Positions 51,604 to 61,041 of a stretch of 64,000 nucleotides of DNA are shown piece by piece (the stretch's first letter is position 1; each line of letters begins with the position of its first letter). Below the pieces are notes generated by a model that saw only the letters and a program-made list of their open reading frames with translations, was not told the DNA's origin and ran no database searches. Origin of the DNA: Rhizobium rosettiformans (lineage in GTDB: Bacteria; Pseudomonadota; Alphaproteobacteria; Rhizobiales; Rhizobiaceae). The position numbers and the translations under genes are program-made. Where the stretch lies: positions 1 to 64,000 of the forward strand of contig NZ_CP032406.1 of assembly GCF_016806065.1 (NCBI RefSeq). Reading direction: 5' to 3'.

Positions 51604-52260
51604 ATGGATGTGTCACCCCCTCGCCACCTGAAAGCCCGCAAACAGCCGCGTCAGGCCCGCTCGACCTCTACGATCGATGCAATTTTCGAAGCGACTATTC
51701 AGGTTTTGATTGCCGAAGGAACGCATCGGCTGACCACCACGCGTGTGGCTGAGCGTGCAGGGGTTTCGGTCGGCACTATGTACCAGTACTTTCCGCACAA
51801 GCAGTCCTTGCTCTATGCACTCAACGAACGCTACCTGGACAAATTGGCGGAGCGCGTGGAAATGACCTGCCGCACACAACATGGCCGGCCGACCGGCGAG
51901 ATGGTCGAGGCGCTCATTACCGCCTACTGGGAAGCAAAGACGGAGCGCAGCGATGCCACCCGCGCGCTCTACAGCTCTGCGGTCGAGCTGGACAATGAGG
52001 CACTGATTGAGGCTTTCGCCAAGCGCGTGGATGCCGCGACCAAGGCGATGCTGTTAAGCGCCCCAAATGCTCGCTATAACGATATCAGTCTTGTAAACCT
52101 CACGCTTCTTTCCGTCATCTTCGGAACGGTCAGGAATGTCTTCGAACGCAACCTGCCACCGGCGGACCAGAACGCCATTCGTGATGAGATGAGACGCATG
52201 TGCCTTGCCTATCTCGCCATGGCAGGCGGTGAGGTGTTTCCGCCGATCCAAGCCGCCTAA
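51604..52260 (+). CDS. TetR-family transcriptional regulator
   Basis: 218 aa. TetR_N helix-turn-helix (residues about 17-65; RSTSTIDAIFEATIQVLIAEG, TTTRVAERAGVSVGTMYQYFPHKQSLLYAL) and a ligand-binding helical domain of usual length. ATG at 51604 chosen over an in-frame TTG four codons earlier. Divergent from the SDR gene; ends 12 bp before the LysR gene. Confidence 0.9.
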   Translation: MDVSPPRHLKARKQPRQARSTSTIDAIFEATIQVLIAEGTHRLTTTRVAERAGVSVGTMYQYFPHKQSLLYALNERYLDKLAERVEMTCRTQHGRPTGEMVEALITAYWEAKTERSDATRALYSSAVELDNEALIEAFAKRVDAATKAMLLSAPNARYNDISLVNLTLLSVIFGTVRNVFERNLPPADQNAIRDEMRRMCLAYLAMAGGEVFPPIQAA

Positions 52261-52272
52261 GGGACCCAGCTG

Positions 52273-53187
52273 ATGCTTCGAGACATGAGCGACACGCTTG
52301 CCTTTGTGGAGGTCGTTGAACGGGGAAGTTTTACCGCGGCAGCAGAGAGTTTCAGAACATCCAAGGCGCGGATCAGCAAGAAAGTGCAGGATCTGGAGCA
52401 GAGGCTGGGTGTAAAGCTGCTTCACAGAACCACCCGCAACATACGTCTGACGGAGGCGGGATCGATCTATTTTGATCGATGTCGCGATCTCGCGCGCCTT
52501 ATCGGTGACGCGGAGAGCGCGGTCGAGCAGGTGCATGGCAGACCCTCTGGATGGTTGAGAGTGACGGCGCCGCATTGGCTGGTCACCAGGGCCCTCGCCC
52601 CGCTTATGGTCGGGTTTCGAGAAACCTATCCAGAGGTCAAACTGCAACTGCTTCTCGACCACGACGTCAAGAACATCGTGCATGAGGATATCGATGTCGC
52701 CTGCCGCTTGTGGAACGGCCCCATGCCCGATTCCAACCTCGCCGCCCGTCGCCTTGCCGAAATTCAGACAGGCCTTTACGCGTCAAGGCAATACCTTCAG
52801 CAGCACGGAGTCCCAGAACATCCGTCGCAGCTGAAAGACCATGCCTGTCTGGTGACGCAATTGTTTTATGGGAAGCCTCAGCACTCATGGCCTTTGACAA
52901 GGCAGATTGAGGTCATGGATTTCCCGATCAACCCGGCGGTTGTCGCAACAGACCCGGAGGCCCTGTTCGAATTTCTGATCCGGGGACAGGGCATACAGCT
53001 CACCAATCCCCACCTCGTCCATCAAGCCGTGGAAACCGGCGACGTCGTCCGCATTCTCCCTGAATGGTCCGGACCCAGTGCCATATTGTATGCCGTCAGG
53101 GCCGGTGGACGCGTCCAGCCTCTTAAGGTGAGATCCTTCATCGACTATCTGAGTGAGAACCTCGGAAACGTGCTGCGGCTGACCTGA
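52273..53187 (+). CDS. LysR-family transcriptional regulator
   Basis: 304 aa. Winged helix SDTLAFVEVVERGSFTAAAE, KARISKKVQDLEQRLGVKLLHRTTRNIRLTEAG and a LysR substrate-binding domain of the AaeR/DmlR-like group. AAGGGA precedes the ATG; the next ATG four codons on is possible. Probably cotranscribed with the TetR gene. A small hairpin (GAGCAG-TCTAT-CTGCTC, 53186-53202) overlaps its stop. Confidence 0.9.
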   Translation: MLRDMSDTLAFVEVVERGSFTAAAESFRTSKARISKKVQDLEQRLGVKLLHRTTRNIRLTEAGSIYFDRCRDLARLIGDAESAVEQVHGRPSGWLRVTAPHWLVTRALAPLMVGFRETYPEVKLQLLLDHDVKNIVHEDIDVACRLWNGPMPDSNLAARRLAEIQTGLYASRQYLQQHGVPEHPSQLKDHACLVTQLFYGKPQHSWPLTRQIEVMDFPINPAVVATDPEALFEFLIRGQGIQLTNPHLVHQAVETGDVVRILPEWSGPSAILYAVRAGGRVQPLKVRSFIDYLSENLGNVLRLT

Positions 53188-53345
53188 GCAGTCTATCTGC
53201 TCGATCCCTCATTGTAATCAAATCGCTGACAGCGCGATCAAGGTTCGGTGCCTAATCGCCCGAACGACCAGCACTTACTTTCATCCCGTAATCGCCGAGC
53301 GCATCGAATTGGCGCTGCTCGGTGAAAATGGATGAAGGATTTATC

Positions 53346-54338
53346 ATGAACAGCGTAACACGACGAAACGTCCTCAAGGGGGCGTCCATGCTAGCCACGG
53401 TCGCGGCCATTTCAGGCGCCCCTTCCCTCACTTTCGCGGCTGCCCCCAAGCAACACTTTCAGTCGCCCGGTTTCTATAGGATGGCTCTGGGCGATCTGGA
53501 AATCACGGCACTCTCGGATGGCACACTGCCGCTCCCTCTTCCGGAAATGTATCGCGACGTGACCGCAGAGCAAGCCGCTCGACTGCTGCGCGCAGCCTAC
53601 CGTGAAATTCCGACTGACACATCGGTCAACGCCTTCCTCGTCAATGATGGGCAGCGTCTCGTCCTCATCGATGCCGGGAGTGGAAACTACCTCGGGGCTG
53701 AGGCCGGGCATCTGTTCGCCAACCTGGAAGCGTCCGGCTACAAGGCCTCTGAGATTGATCATGTCATTCTGACCCATGTCCACACGGATCATTCCGGTGG
53801 CTTGGTCCAGGACGGGAAGCTCGTCTTTGAGAACGCGACCCTGCATGTTCCCGCGCGTGAACTCGAATTCTGGCTGAAGACCCCGGCAGAGGCGCGACCG
53901 GAAGGCTTGAACCAGCAGCTGTTTAAGGAGGCGGAGGAGTGCCTGCGGCCGTATCTTGAGCGGGGTCGGGTTGAAGTATTCCAGGATGATGAGGAGGTGA
54001 TTTCGGGTTTCCAATCGATTCTGCGCCCTGGCCATACTCCGGGCCACAGCTCCATCGTGGTTGAAAGCGGCGGCAAGAAACTGGTGTTCTGGGGCGACAT
54101 CACCCATGGCGATATCGTTCAGTTCGAGCAGCCTGAGGTGACCATCGAGTTCGACGTGGATCGTTCAGGCGCGGTGCGATCCCGGCGCGAAGCCTTCGCC
54201 GAAGCCATCGCGGAAGGCTATCTCGTCGCCGGCGCGCACATCGCCTTTCCGGGGATCGGCAATGTCCTCAAAGAAGGCGAACACTTCGACTGGATGCCGG
54301 TGAACTATTCTGATGGTGAAGCTGGGATGGTCAGGTAA
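53346..54338 (+). CDS. Tat-exported metallo-beta-lactamase-fold hydrolase
   Basis: 330 aa. Twin-arginine signal (SVTRRNVLKGASMLATVAAISGAPSLTFAA, residues about 3-32). MBL core: ILTHVHTDHSGGL (HxHxDH, about residue 143), the later PGHTPGHSSIVVES and GDITHGDIV (third His/Asp region). Members of this group include lactonases and related periplasmic esterases. The ATG at 53346 (GAAGGAT upstream) precedes the Arg pair; an upstream start eight codons earlier is not needed. Follows LysR by 158 bp. Confidence 0.88.
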   Translation: MNSVTRRNVLKGASMLATVAAISGAPSLTFAAAPKQHFQSPGFYRMALGDLEITALSDGTLPLPLPEMYRDVTAEQAARLLRAAYREIPTDTSVNAFLVNDGQRLVLIDAGSGNYLGAEAGHLFANLEASGYKASEIDHVILTHVHTDHSGGLVQDGKLVFENATLHVPARELEFWLKTPAEARPEGLNQQLFKEAEECLRPYLERGRVEVFQDDEEVISGFQSILRPGHTPGHSSIVVESGGKKLVFWGDITHGDIVQFEQPEVTIEFDVDRSGAVRSRREAFAEAIAEGYLVAGAHIAFPGIGNVLKEGEHFDWMPVNYSDGEAGMVR

Positions 54339-54353
54339 GAGCCTGACGACGCA

Positions 54354-54415
54354 AACAGGTCGGGCACGCGCCCTCACCTGTTTGACCGCAGAGGGGCTGA
54401 CGTCTCTCTGCGGTC
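54354..54415 (+). terminator. Two stacked hairpins after the metallo-hydrolase gene
   Basis: First: AACAGGT (54354-54360) / ACCTGTT (54376-54382) enclosing GGGC-ACGC-GCCC, followed by a T. Second: GACCGCAGAG (54384-54393) / CTCTGCGGTC (54406-54415), 10 bp perfect. Together they form a strong transcription stop. The rest of 54339-54668 shows no gene and presumably holds the promoter of the PAP2 gene. Confidence 0.65.
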
Positions 54416-54668
54416 CTTGCACTGACTTGGCTTAACGTTCGAAACACGGCGTTCTCTCGTCCAAATGGGTGACATTTGCGCTCGGCCAATTGATCGGGAC
54501 GGAGACAATTCTGTCGTCGGGATGCTGAAGACCGAGCCGGGGAAGCTGTAGCACTCGACTGCCAGGCGGCACCTTGAACCCTCCGACGATGTGACCCGTT
54601 TGTAACACAGGCGTCACAGAGCATCCGTAAGTCGGGCCCGCATTCCAGTCAGCTTAGGAAAGATTGAC

Positions 54669-56609
54669 GTGACCCTATTTAAGACACTCATACTGTCGAC
54701 CGCCCTCATCGGCGCCCTCACCATACATGCACGTGCAGCCGATCTGCCGGCCCCTCCTCCCGGATTGGGTCGGACCGATACCGCACCGGTGTTGGCTGCG
54801 GTCCCGGCCTACGCCGATACGGGAGAAACGAACCAGCGTGGAAAGGCATGCATGGCGACGCTGGAGACGAATGCGGCCGTTCGGCTCCTCTCCGGTTTTC
54901 TTGATATCTGGACCCCAAGTACACCCTTCGTTGATGCCGATGTTGAAGCTCCCGCCGAAGGCAATTGCCCCGCTGTCGCAAAGGCGCCGTGGGACGGCAT
55001 TCCAGGCAGTGCCACCGATGGCCAAGTCATCGACCAGACAGTCCATGCCCACAACATCGCCTATGTGGTGCAGGCCACTCGCGCGCGGACGACCGACCAG
55101 GCGGTCCAGGCCTACCTGGACGATCGGCGTGGCAAGAACGCCTCGCTCATCGATGGTCTTGGACCATTTGCAGACATTTGGCGCGAAGGCGCCAAACAGG
55201 TGACGACGATCACGGAAGTCGCCCCTGATGCCACGACCGTAAAATATGAGGATGAGGGCAATAATCGCGGTGTCGGTAGCAGGGCGGACGCTGACAAAGC
55301 CACGCCCGCGAATCCCGATCTCGGCCTAGCGGTCGATCTTTTCGACGCAGTCGGCGTCGACGCGTCGACGGAACCCGCCAAGCGCTACTTCAAATACGCC
55401 CGCCCCTGGCGCTGGAGCACCGATGTAGCGGTCCTGCCGACGCTGGAGCCTGCAAAAAGTGACACGCCTGCCAAGGATGGTGGTTATCCCAGTGGCCACA
55501 CGGCCGAGGCGTGGCGAGATGGGCTGACCATGGCTTATCTGGTCCCGGAACGTTTTCAGGAAATGGTAACGCGCGCGGTCGAACTCGGTGACAGTCGCAT
55601 CATTGCGGGCATGCATTCACCCCTCGATGTCATGAGTGGCCGAATGCTCGGCACGGCAGCCGTGGTCTACAACCTTAACCGACCTGAAAATGCCGAGTTG
55701 AAGCAGGCCGCGCGCGATCAGGCACGCTCCTGGCTTATGAACAAGTCGGGGGCCAAGAACGAGCTCGATTTGGTTCGCCTGGGACATGCGAGCTCTGCCG
55801 AGGTAGACCGCTTCGCCGACTGGTTGACCAACGCCGCCTACATAGCTCCGCGGCTCACCTACGGCTTCAATCCGGTCGGTATGACCGACAAGCCCGCTGT
55901 CGTTCCGAAAGGGGCCGAGGTGGTTCTTGAAACGAGATTGCCATACCTGTCGCCCGAACAACGGCGTGTCGTCCTCAAGACCACCGCCTTGCCTTCAGGC
56001 TTTCCGGTTATGGATGATGCGGAAGGTTACGGACGACTGGACTACTTCCGAGCTGCCGATGGGTTCGGTGCATTCGACGGCGATGTCACCGTGACCATGG
56101 ACCAGAGCCAGGGTGGTTTCCACGAACTGGACACGTGGCGTAACGACATCTCCGGTGAAGGCCGGCTGACGAAGGCCGGTACGGGAACGCTCGCCCTTGC
56201 CGGAAAGAACACGTTCTCAGGCGGCACGATCATCGAGGGCGGAGCCTTGGTTGCCGCCTCGCCAGCCGCTCTGGGTACCGGCGACGTCTATCTGGCTGAT
56301 GGCGTACTCGCGGTCGGACCAGAAGGCCTCAGACTCGGTGCCAGATTCAGTCAGGAAAGCGACGGGACGCTTGCCCTCACATTGAGCAACGTTGAGAGCA
56401 GTGGCCTCGACGTCACCGGGGCGGTTTCGCTCGCTGGTGGGCGACTTGACGTCGTTTTGGATTCGGCAGCCGCATCGTCGAAGGGTTCAGCCATGACCGT
56501 GATCCGGGCCGACGCAATTGCCGGTAGGTTCGACTCGGTCACACTTGATGGGCAAATTGCCCAGGTCAGCTACAACGAAAACACTGTCGTTGTTTTCGTG
56601 CCCAACTAG
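54669..56609 (+). CDS. PAP2-type acid phosphatase with autotransporter-associated strand repeat
   Basis: 646 aa from a GTG start; signal peptide about 23 residues (TLFKTLILSTALIGALTIHARA). PAP2 phosphatase motifs in order: KRYFKYARP (KxxxxxxRP, about residue 238), PSGHTAEAW (about 277) and SRIIAGMHSPLDV (SRxxxxxHxxxD, about 315). After the enzyme domain the C-terminus (about 500-545) carries GRLTKAGTGTLALAGKNTFSGGTIIEGGALV, a passenger-type PATR beta-strand repeat. No autotransporter beta-barrel follows. Likely a secreted or outer-membrane-associated phosphatase; the repeat may serve as a stalk. Confidence 0.85.
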   Translation: MTLFKTLILSTALIGALTIHARAADLPAPPPGLGRTDTAPVLAAVPAYADTGETNQRGKACMATLETNAAVRLLSGFLDIWTPSTPFVDADVEAPAEGNCPAVAKAPWDGIPGSATDGQVIDQTVHAHNIAYVVQATRARTTDQAVQAYLDDRRGKNASLIDGLGPFADIWREGAKQVTTITEVAPDATTVKYEDEGNNRGVGSRADADKATPANPDLGLAVDLFDAVGVDASTEPAKRYFKYARPWRWSTDVAVLPTLEPAKSDTPAKDGGYPSGHTAEAWRDGLTMAYLVPERFQEMVTRAVELGDSRIIAGMHSPLDVMSGRMLGTAAVVYNLNRPENAELKQAARDQARSWLMNKSGAKNELDLVRLGHASSAEVDRFADWLTNAAYIAPRLTYGFNPVGMTDKPAVVPKGAEVVLETRLPYLSPEQRRVVLKTTALPSGFPVMDDAEGYGRLDYFRAADGFGAFDGDVTVTMDQSQGGFHELDTWRNDISGEGRLTKAGTGTLALAGKNTFSGGTIIEGGALVAASPAALGTGDVYLADGVLAVGPEGLRLGARFSQESDGTLALTLSNVESSGLDVTGAVSLAGGRLDVVLDSAAASSKGSAMTVIRADAIAGRFDSVTLDGQIAQVSYNENTVVVFVPN

Positions 56610-56620
56610 CAAGACAGGGT

Positions 56621-56644
56621 AAGGGCCACGCTAGAGTGGCCCTT
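56621..56644 (+). terminator. Terminator hairpin after the PAP2 gene
   Basis: AAGGGCCAC (56621-56629), loop GCTAGA, GTGGCCCTT (56636-56644), then ATTCCT. A 9-bp perfect stem 11 bp after the stop. Confidence 0.7.
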
Positions 56645-56834
56645 ATTCCTCACATTGTAGAGGACCCCAATGTACATGCGTCGAACCAGAGGTATCGACC
56701 GCGAGGAGGCTCCACCGAAACAACCCGTAACATAACGACATGCCCGACACGGGCCGTTCGTGGGATGGAACCGGTGTACGCACGGCCCAAAGGCGACTGC
56801 CGGCGACCCCCCGTGCCAATCCACCGGAGCACTC

Positions 56835-57695
56835 ATGTCTTATCTGAAAAAAATCAATCGACGTTCTCATTCAAACGTCCTCGTTCCAGGCATGCTGGGG
56901 GTCATTCTCGCCGTTTTCGGCACTGGCTCGATCACCCGGGCGGCAGATGATGTCTCAGCAGAACCCGACCCAGAACCGCTCTTCGACTCGGAGCGCTTCG
57001 ACGGTGGGACAGACAGAAACTGGAGCCTGATCATCGGCGCCGGAGGCAGCTTTGAACCGGAATACGAGGGAAGCAAGGATTTCAAGCCGAGTCCATTGCC
57101 AGTATTCTTGTTCACCTATGGCGAGTGGCTTGAGATCGACCCCACCGGTGTCACTATCACCGCATTCGAACACGAAGGATTCGAGCTTGCCGCACGGGTC
57201 GGCTACGAAAGCGGCCGAGACGAAGATGATGGCGACCGTCTCCGTGGACTGGGAGAAATCGACTTTGCCGCAACCGTCGGAGGCAAGGCGTCATATTCTT
57301 GGAACGGCCTCGAACTCTATGGAACCATCGACCAGACGATTGACGGAAGCGAGAGCCTGATCGCTACCATCGGCGCTGAATACAAGGCTCCAGTGACCGA
57401 ACGTCTGATCCTCGGTGCTGGCGTCGAGGCGGTTATCGCAAACGACAAGCATATGGCAGCGTATTTCGGGGTCAACGCGGATCAGTCAGCTAAATCGGGA
57501 CTTGCTGAATATGAAGCGAAAGCGGGGCTTAAGCGTGTCGATATATCGGCCTCCGCGACGTATCTGTTGACCGAGAATTGGCTGGTGAAGGGGGAAGCCG
57601 GCGTCGGATTTCTCACAGGTGACGCAGCCGATAGTCCAATCGTTGAAGAAAAGGTGCAGCCATCGGTGTCGCTCTTTGTGGGCTACAAGTTCTAA
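56835..57695 (+). CDS. MipA/OmpV-family outer-membrane protein
   Basis: 286 aa with a long signal sequence (about 37 residues, ending GSITRAAD). Body is an antiparallel strand-rich barrel starting WSLIIGAGGSFEPEYEGSKDFKPSPLPVFLFTYGEW and ending with the aromatic VQPSVSLFVGYKF expected for an outer-membrane protein. The family includes the MltA-interacting protein, which links murein enzymes to the outer membrane. CGGAG precedes the ATG; an upstream start adds unlikely residues. Confidence 0.85.
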   Translation: MSYLKKINRRSHSNVLVPGMLGVILAVFGTGSITRAADDVSAEPDPEPLFDSERFDGGTDRNWSLIIGAGGSFEPEYEGSKDFKPSPLPVFLFTYGEWLEIDPTGVTITAFEHEGFELAARVGYESGRDEDDGDRLRGLGEIDFAATVGGKASYSWNGLELYGTIDQTIDGSESLIATIGAEYKAPVTERLILGAGVEAVIANDKHMAAYFGVNADQSAKSGLAEYEAKAGLKRVDISASATYLLTENWLVKGEAGVGFLTGDAADSPIVEEKVQPSVSLFVGYKF

Positions 57696-57716
57696 GTCTG
57701 CCCAACTCTAAACAGG

Positions 57717-57737
57717 AGCCGGGTTGCCTGCCCGGCT
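57717..57737 (+). terminator. Terminator hairpin after the MipA/OmpV gene
   Basis: AGCCGGG (57717-57723) / CCCGGCT (57731-57737), 7-nt loop, followed by TCAATTCCTT. 22 bp past the stop. No gene was seen in the rest of 57696-57898. Confidence 0.65.
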
Positions 57738-57898
57738 TCAATTCCTTGCGACAGCCGTCGCCTTCATTGGCGGGACGGCCGTCTGTGGCAAACCGATACT
57801 GCGGTCAGCATTTGCCTCGTATCCGGATCGAACGGCGCATCTCACGGCACGGTCTCAGGTCGCAGGCGGCACGGCTCCACCTTCGGAGCCTGCTCAGG

Positions 57899-58798
57899 TC
57901 AGCCAGTTAGGGCCAAGCCACCCTGCCGATCGATTTCCCTCCTGATCTCGACGATAAGACTATCGAGAGCCGGATTTCGCGACCTGCGTGCCCGGCGGAT
58001 AACATAGGCCAGCGACGGCGGCGCGGGTAGTCGATCGGCGACAAGCTGCATGTAGCCATGGACGTGACGGGCGCTCAGCAATGCCACCCCCATTCCAGCG
58101 TTGACGGCCGACACGATGCCTGCAGCGCTCGAACATTCAAATACCGTTTCGAGAAGCGCCTCATCCCGGCCGATGTCAAATGCCCATTGTCGGTAGAAGC
58201 ACTCGCCATCGAACGAAAGAAAGGGAACCGGTGCATCCGGCCGGATCGTCAGCTCCGGATGTTTCACCCAGTGAAGGGTCTCCCTGTAAAGGATGACGTC
58301 TGATGGTCGAACTTCATGGTCGAAGATCTGCACCATAGCGGCGTCCAACTCACCGCGTTCCAGCATGCCGCGAAGGTTCATGCTCATATCCACCTTTGTC
58401 CGGACGGAGACGTTCGGGTGGAGGCGCCCGAAACGGCCAAGGATACGCGCAAGGTCGCTACAGGCCGTGTCTTCGGTCAGACCCAGCAGAAGTCTTCCGG
58501 CGAGCGGCGTCTTTGACAGGCTCAGCAACGCCTCATCGTGAAGTGCAAGGATTCGGCCTGCATAGTCCAGGAGTTCCTGGCCAGCGGGGGTGAACATGGA
58601 AGCGCCCGCCTTGCGGCCCAGCAACACACAGTCAAGGCTCAGCTCCAGGCGCCGGATCTTATGACTGACCGCGGATTGCGAAAGGCCCAAGGCAGACGCT
58701 GCCTTGGTGACACCCCCATGGTGCTTGATCGCGCACAAGGCCCTTAGCGCATCAATTTCGAGGCGGCGACTGTTCAACGCGATCATTGTCCCATCCAT
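57899..58798 (-). CDS. LysR-family transcriptional regulator
   Basis: 299 aa. HTH (SRRLEIDALRALCAIKHHGG, ASALGLSQSAVSHKIRRLE) then substrate-binding domain. Start ATG 58798; a second one four codons later (MIALNS) is equally possible. Divergent from the EamA-type transporter at 58943, a common repressor/activator arrangement for exporters of this family. Confidence 0.88.
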   Translation of the reverse strand: MDGTMIALNSRRLEIDALRALCAIKHHGGVTKAASALGLSQSAVSHKIRRLELSLDCVLLGRKAGASMFTPAGQELLDYAGRILALHDEALLSLSKTPLAGRLLLGLTEDTACSDLARILGRFGRLHPNVSVRTKVDMSMNLRGMLERGELDAAMVQIFDHEVRPSDVILYRETLHWVKHPELTIRPDAPVPFLSFDGECFYRQWAFDIGRDEALLETVFECSSAAGIVSAVNAGMGVALLSARHVHGYMQLVADRLPAPPSLAYVIRRARRSRNPALDSLIVEIRREIDRQGGLALTG

Positions 58799-58853
58799 AT
58801 TGGCTGTGGTCCGTCTCAATACCACAGGCGATAGCGATCATGACAGTGGTCGA

Positions 58854-58886
58854 GATATTGTCATGCAGCCATCGATATTTGTCATG
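58854..58886. promoter_or_regulatory. Repeated motif in the LysR/EamA divergent promoter
   Basis: GATATTGTCATG (58854-58865) and GATATTTGTCATG (58874-58886) are near-identical copies about 20 bp apart. An inverted CATGAC lies at 58839-58844. Likely contact sites for the divergent LysR protein. Confidence 0.45.
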
Positions 58887-58942
58887 AGCTTCCGTGCCGT
58901 CTTGCCGCTAGCGATGATGGCGGTTCACCTGATCGAGGCCCC

Positions 58943-59839
58943 ATGACAGATCCTGCCAGAAGCGCCACGACCGCGCGACACCACCCAATGCTATGGCCAG
59001 TGCTTGCCACGCTTTTGATCATCGGATGGAGCTCTGGCTTCGTCGGCATCCGCTATGCCAGTCAGGAGGCGAGCGTGATGCTTTTACTCTTCTGGCGCAC
59101 TTTGATTTCAGGAATCATCCTTCTGCCTTTCGCCCTGGCTATCGGGCCGAGGATCCAGCTCGATGCGCTGAAAGGTCAGGCGCTTTTCGGCATCATGTCG
59201 GTCTTCCTTTACCTTGGAGGCTTCGCGCTTGCCATCGAGCAGAAGGTGCCAACCGGGTTGGTGGCCCTGATTGCCGACCTTCTTCCGCTCGCCATTGCTG
59301 CCCTTTCACACCCGGTACTCGGCGAACGGTTGAGCGCGCGGCAATGGCAGGGCACGGCGATTGCAGTTGCCGGCGTATTGATCGTGTCCTTGGACAGTCT
59401 GAGCTTCGGAACCGCCCCGGCTTGGGCTTATGGGCTGACGATCGCGTCCATGATCATCTTCGCAGGCGCCTCCGTTGTCTACAGAAGACGCAAGACACCG
59501 CATATGCCCGTCCACCAGAGCCTTTGCATACACATGCTGACGGGTTCCGTGCTCTTTGGCCTTTGCGCTTGGACGCAAGGCAGTCTTGTCCCTCCGATCA
59601 GCTCAAAATTCGCCATCGGAATGGCCTGGTTGGTGTTGATCGCGACCTACCTCGCCTACGCGGTCTACTATACCAGTCTGCGGCTCTTTCCCGCCGCCAA
59701 GGTCAGCGCCGCGATCTACCTCAGCCCGCCTGTCACCATGCTATGGGCCTGGATACTCTTTTCCGAGCCTTTGACTTTGACGATGCTCACCGGGCTGGCA
59801 TTGACATTGATTGGCGTATGGATGACGTCCCAGGACTGA
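58943..59839 (+). CDS. EamA/DMT-superfamily transporter
   Basis: 298 aa, ten predicted helices in two EamA repeats (LLIIGWSSGFVGIRYASQEAS at residues about 21-41; FAIGMAWLVLIATYLAYAVYYTSLRLFPAAKVSA at about 225-260). Second-repeat motif YLSPPVTMLWAWILFSEPLT is typical. Members export amino acids or metabolites; the substrate is not predictable from sequence. Confidence 0.9.
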   Translation: MTDPARSATTARHHPMLWPVLATLLIIGWSSGFVGIRYASQEASVMLLLFWRTLISGIILLPFALAIGPRIQLDALKGQALFGIMSVFLYLGGFALAIEQKVPTGLVALIADLLPLAIAALSHPVLGERLSARQWQGTAIAVAGVLIVSLDSLSFGTAPAWAYGLTIASMIIFAGASVVYRRRKTPHMPVHQSLCIHMLTGSVLFGLCAWTQGSLVPPISSKFAIGMAWLVLIATYLAYAVYYTSLRLFPAAKVSAAIYLSPPVTMLWAWILFSEPLTLTMLTGLALTLIGVWMTSQD

Positions 59840-59993
59840 GGAATGACCGACGGACACTTCTTTAACGCTCAACCGCAAGACAAGGGTCGCGTGCCGCAGA
59901 ATCCGGTCGTGTCAAAGGCCAAACTTCTCCAATGCCCTACGGCCAGCCGTAGAACCAGTTGCGCAGGTCCTTTTGCTGCAAGAATGCGGGCCC

Positions 59994-60611
59994 TCAAAAC
60001 GGCAAGGTTACGACCACCGGCAATAGACCAGTTTCCTGTCCGACCTTCAGCAATTCAATCCCAATCCAAGCCAGGATGAAGACGCCCCCATCTCTCAAGC
60101 TTGCCAATGCCCGTCCAGAGCTTAGCGGCAGAGTATCGCTCTCACGCCAAAGAGAAAAATCTGGCCAGAATCGCGGGACGGCCTGCCTGTATGCATGGAA
60201 GCGGTGACCGTAACGGCTGGAGAGATGAGTTTCTTCGCCGCGTATTGCCATCTCAAAGGCGAGATACGCACAAAGGACGAAGGCTGTCATCGAGATCAGG
60301 CTGCCGGTTAGGAGGCCAACACCGGTGATACCTGTAAGGCTGAAGACGTAAAGGGGATTGCGGGTGATCGAATACGGACCGTAGGTGACGAGCTCAGAGT
60401 TCTTTCGCCCTCCAATGTAAAGCAGCACCCAGGCCCTGCCCGCTATCGCGACGAAGATCGCGGTAATGCCCCAAATCTCGAAGAACGGGCTCAAAAGCGG
60501 CAACGGCGGAGGTGCGGCTGTAACTGCCATGACACCGAATCCGATGGCGGCTGCGACGCGGAGAGCATTGATGCGATAGTGCTGAAGGAAGGGAGGTTGA
60601 ACATCGTTCAT
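59994..60611 (-). CDS. Isoprenylcysteine carboxyl methyltransferase-like membrane protein
   Basis: 205 aa, about four helices. The ICMT/PEMT-type SAM-binding block is ELVTYGPYSITRNPLYVFSLTGITG (residues about 73-97) with GEETHLSSRYGHRFHAYRQAVPRFWP later, as in bacterial ICMT-like proteins. Substrate in bacteria generally unknown. Convergent with the EamA gene. Confidence 0.82.
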   Translation of the reverse strand: MNDVQPPFLQHYRINALRVAAAIGFGVMAVTAAPPPLPLLSPFFEIWGITAIFVAIAGRAWVLLYIGGRKNSELVTYGPYSITRNPLYVFSLTGITGVGLLTGSLISMTAFVLCAYLAFEMAIRGEETHLSSRYGHRFHAYRQAVPRFWPDFSLWRESDTLPLSSGRALASLRDGGVFILAWIGIELLKVGQETGLLPVVVTLPF

Positions 60612-61041
60612 GGCGAGACCTAGAGAATGGGAAGGGAATGCTCACCTCCCATTTCCATCGGCAGTTCGGCGTGACGATATGTTGCCCCATGTTACGTCAT
60701 GCTGAGAAAGATGACGGGCTTGCCGTGCTGAGCGAAATCGCCGCCGCGCGGGTTGAGCATATGTGTACCGCTCCTGGAAGACATAATCAGGAAAATGCGA
60801 TGGCCAACCGGCCCGTACACTATCGACCTGACACAGTGGACGAACTTAGTCCCCACCCTCAAGCGCCTTCGCGCCGGCCCGTTGGAGAAGTCCTGGCAGA
60901 TGAAATCGCACGCGGACTTCGGCTGCCTGGGACCTGCTGACTGAAGCCGGGACAACACGCCGCAACACTTCTTCACAAGTCACAACGCCGCTCCAGCCCT
61001 GACGAACCTATGAATGAAAGCAGTTCAACCGGAGCCGCGTC
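60612..61041. other. Intergenic region, no supported gene
   Basis: Plus-strand frames of about 60-100 codons overlap here (one ends IDLTQWTNLVPTLKRLRAG...), without good start sites or family resemblance. It must hold the promoters of the ICMT-like and glycosyltransferase genes. Confidence 0.4.

Noticed and set aside
54339..54668. Small minus-strand frames in the gap after the metallo-hydrolase gene
   Set aside because: They cover two strong hairpins and lack ribosome binding sites.
57724..57945. 73-codon plus-strand frame after the MipA/OmpV gene
   Set aside because: It begins inside the terminator hairpin and overlaps the LysR 3' end; no family.
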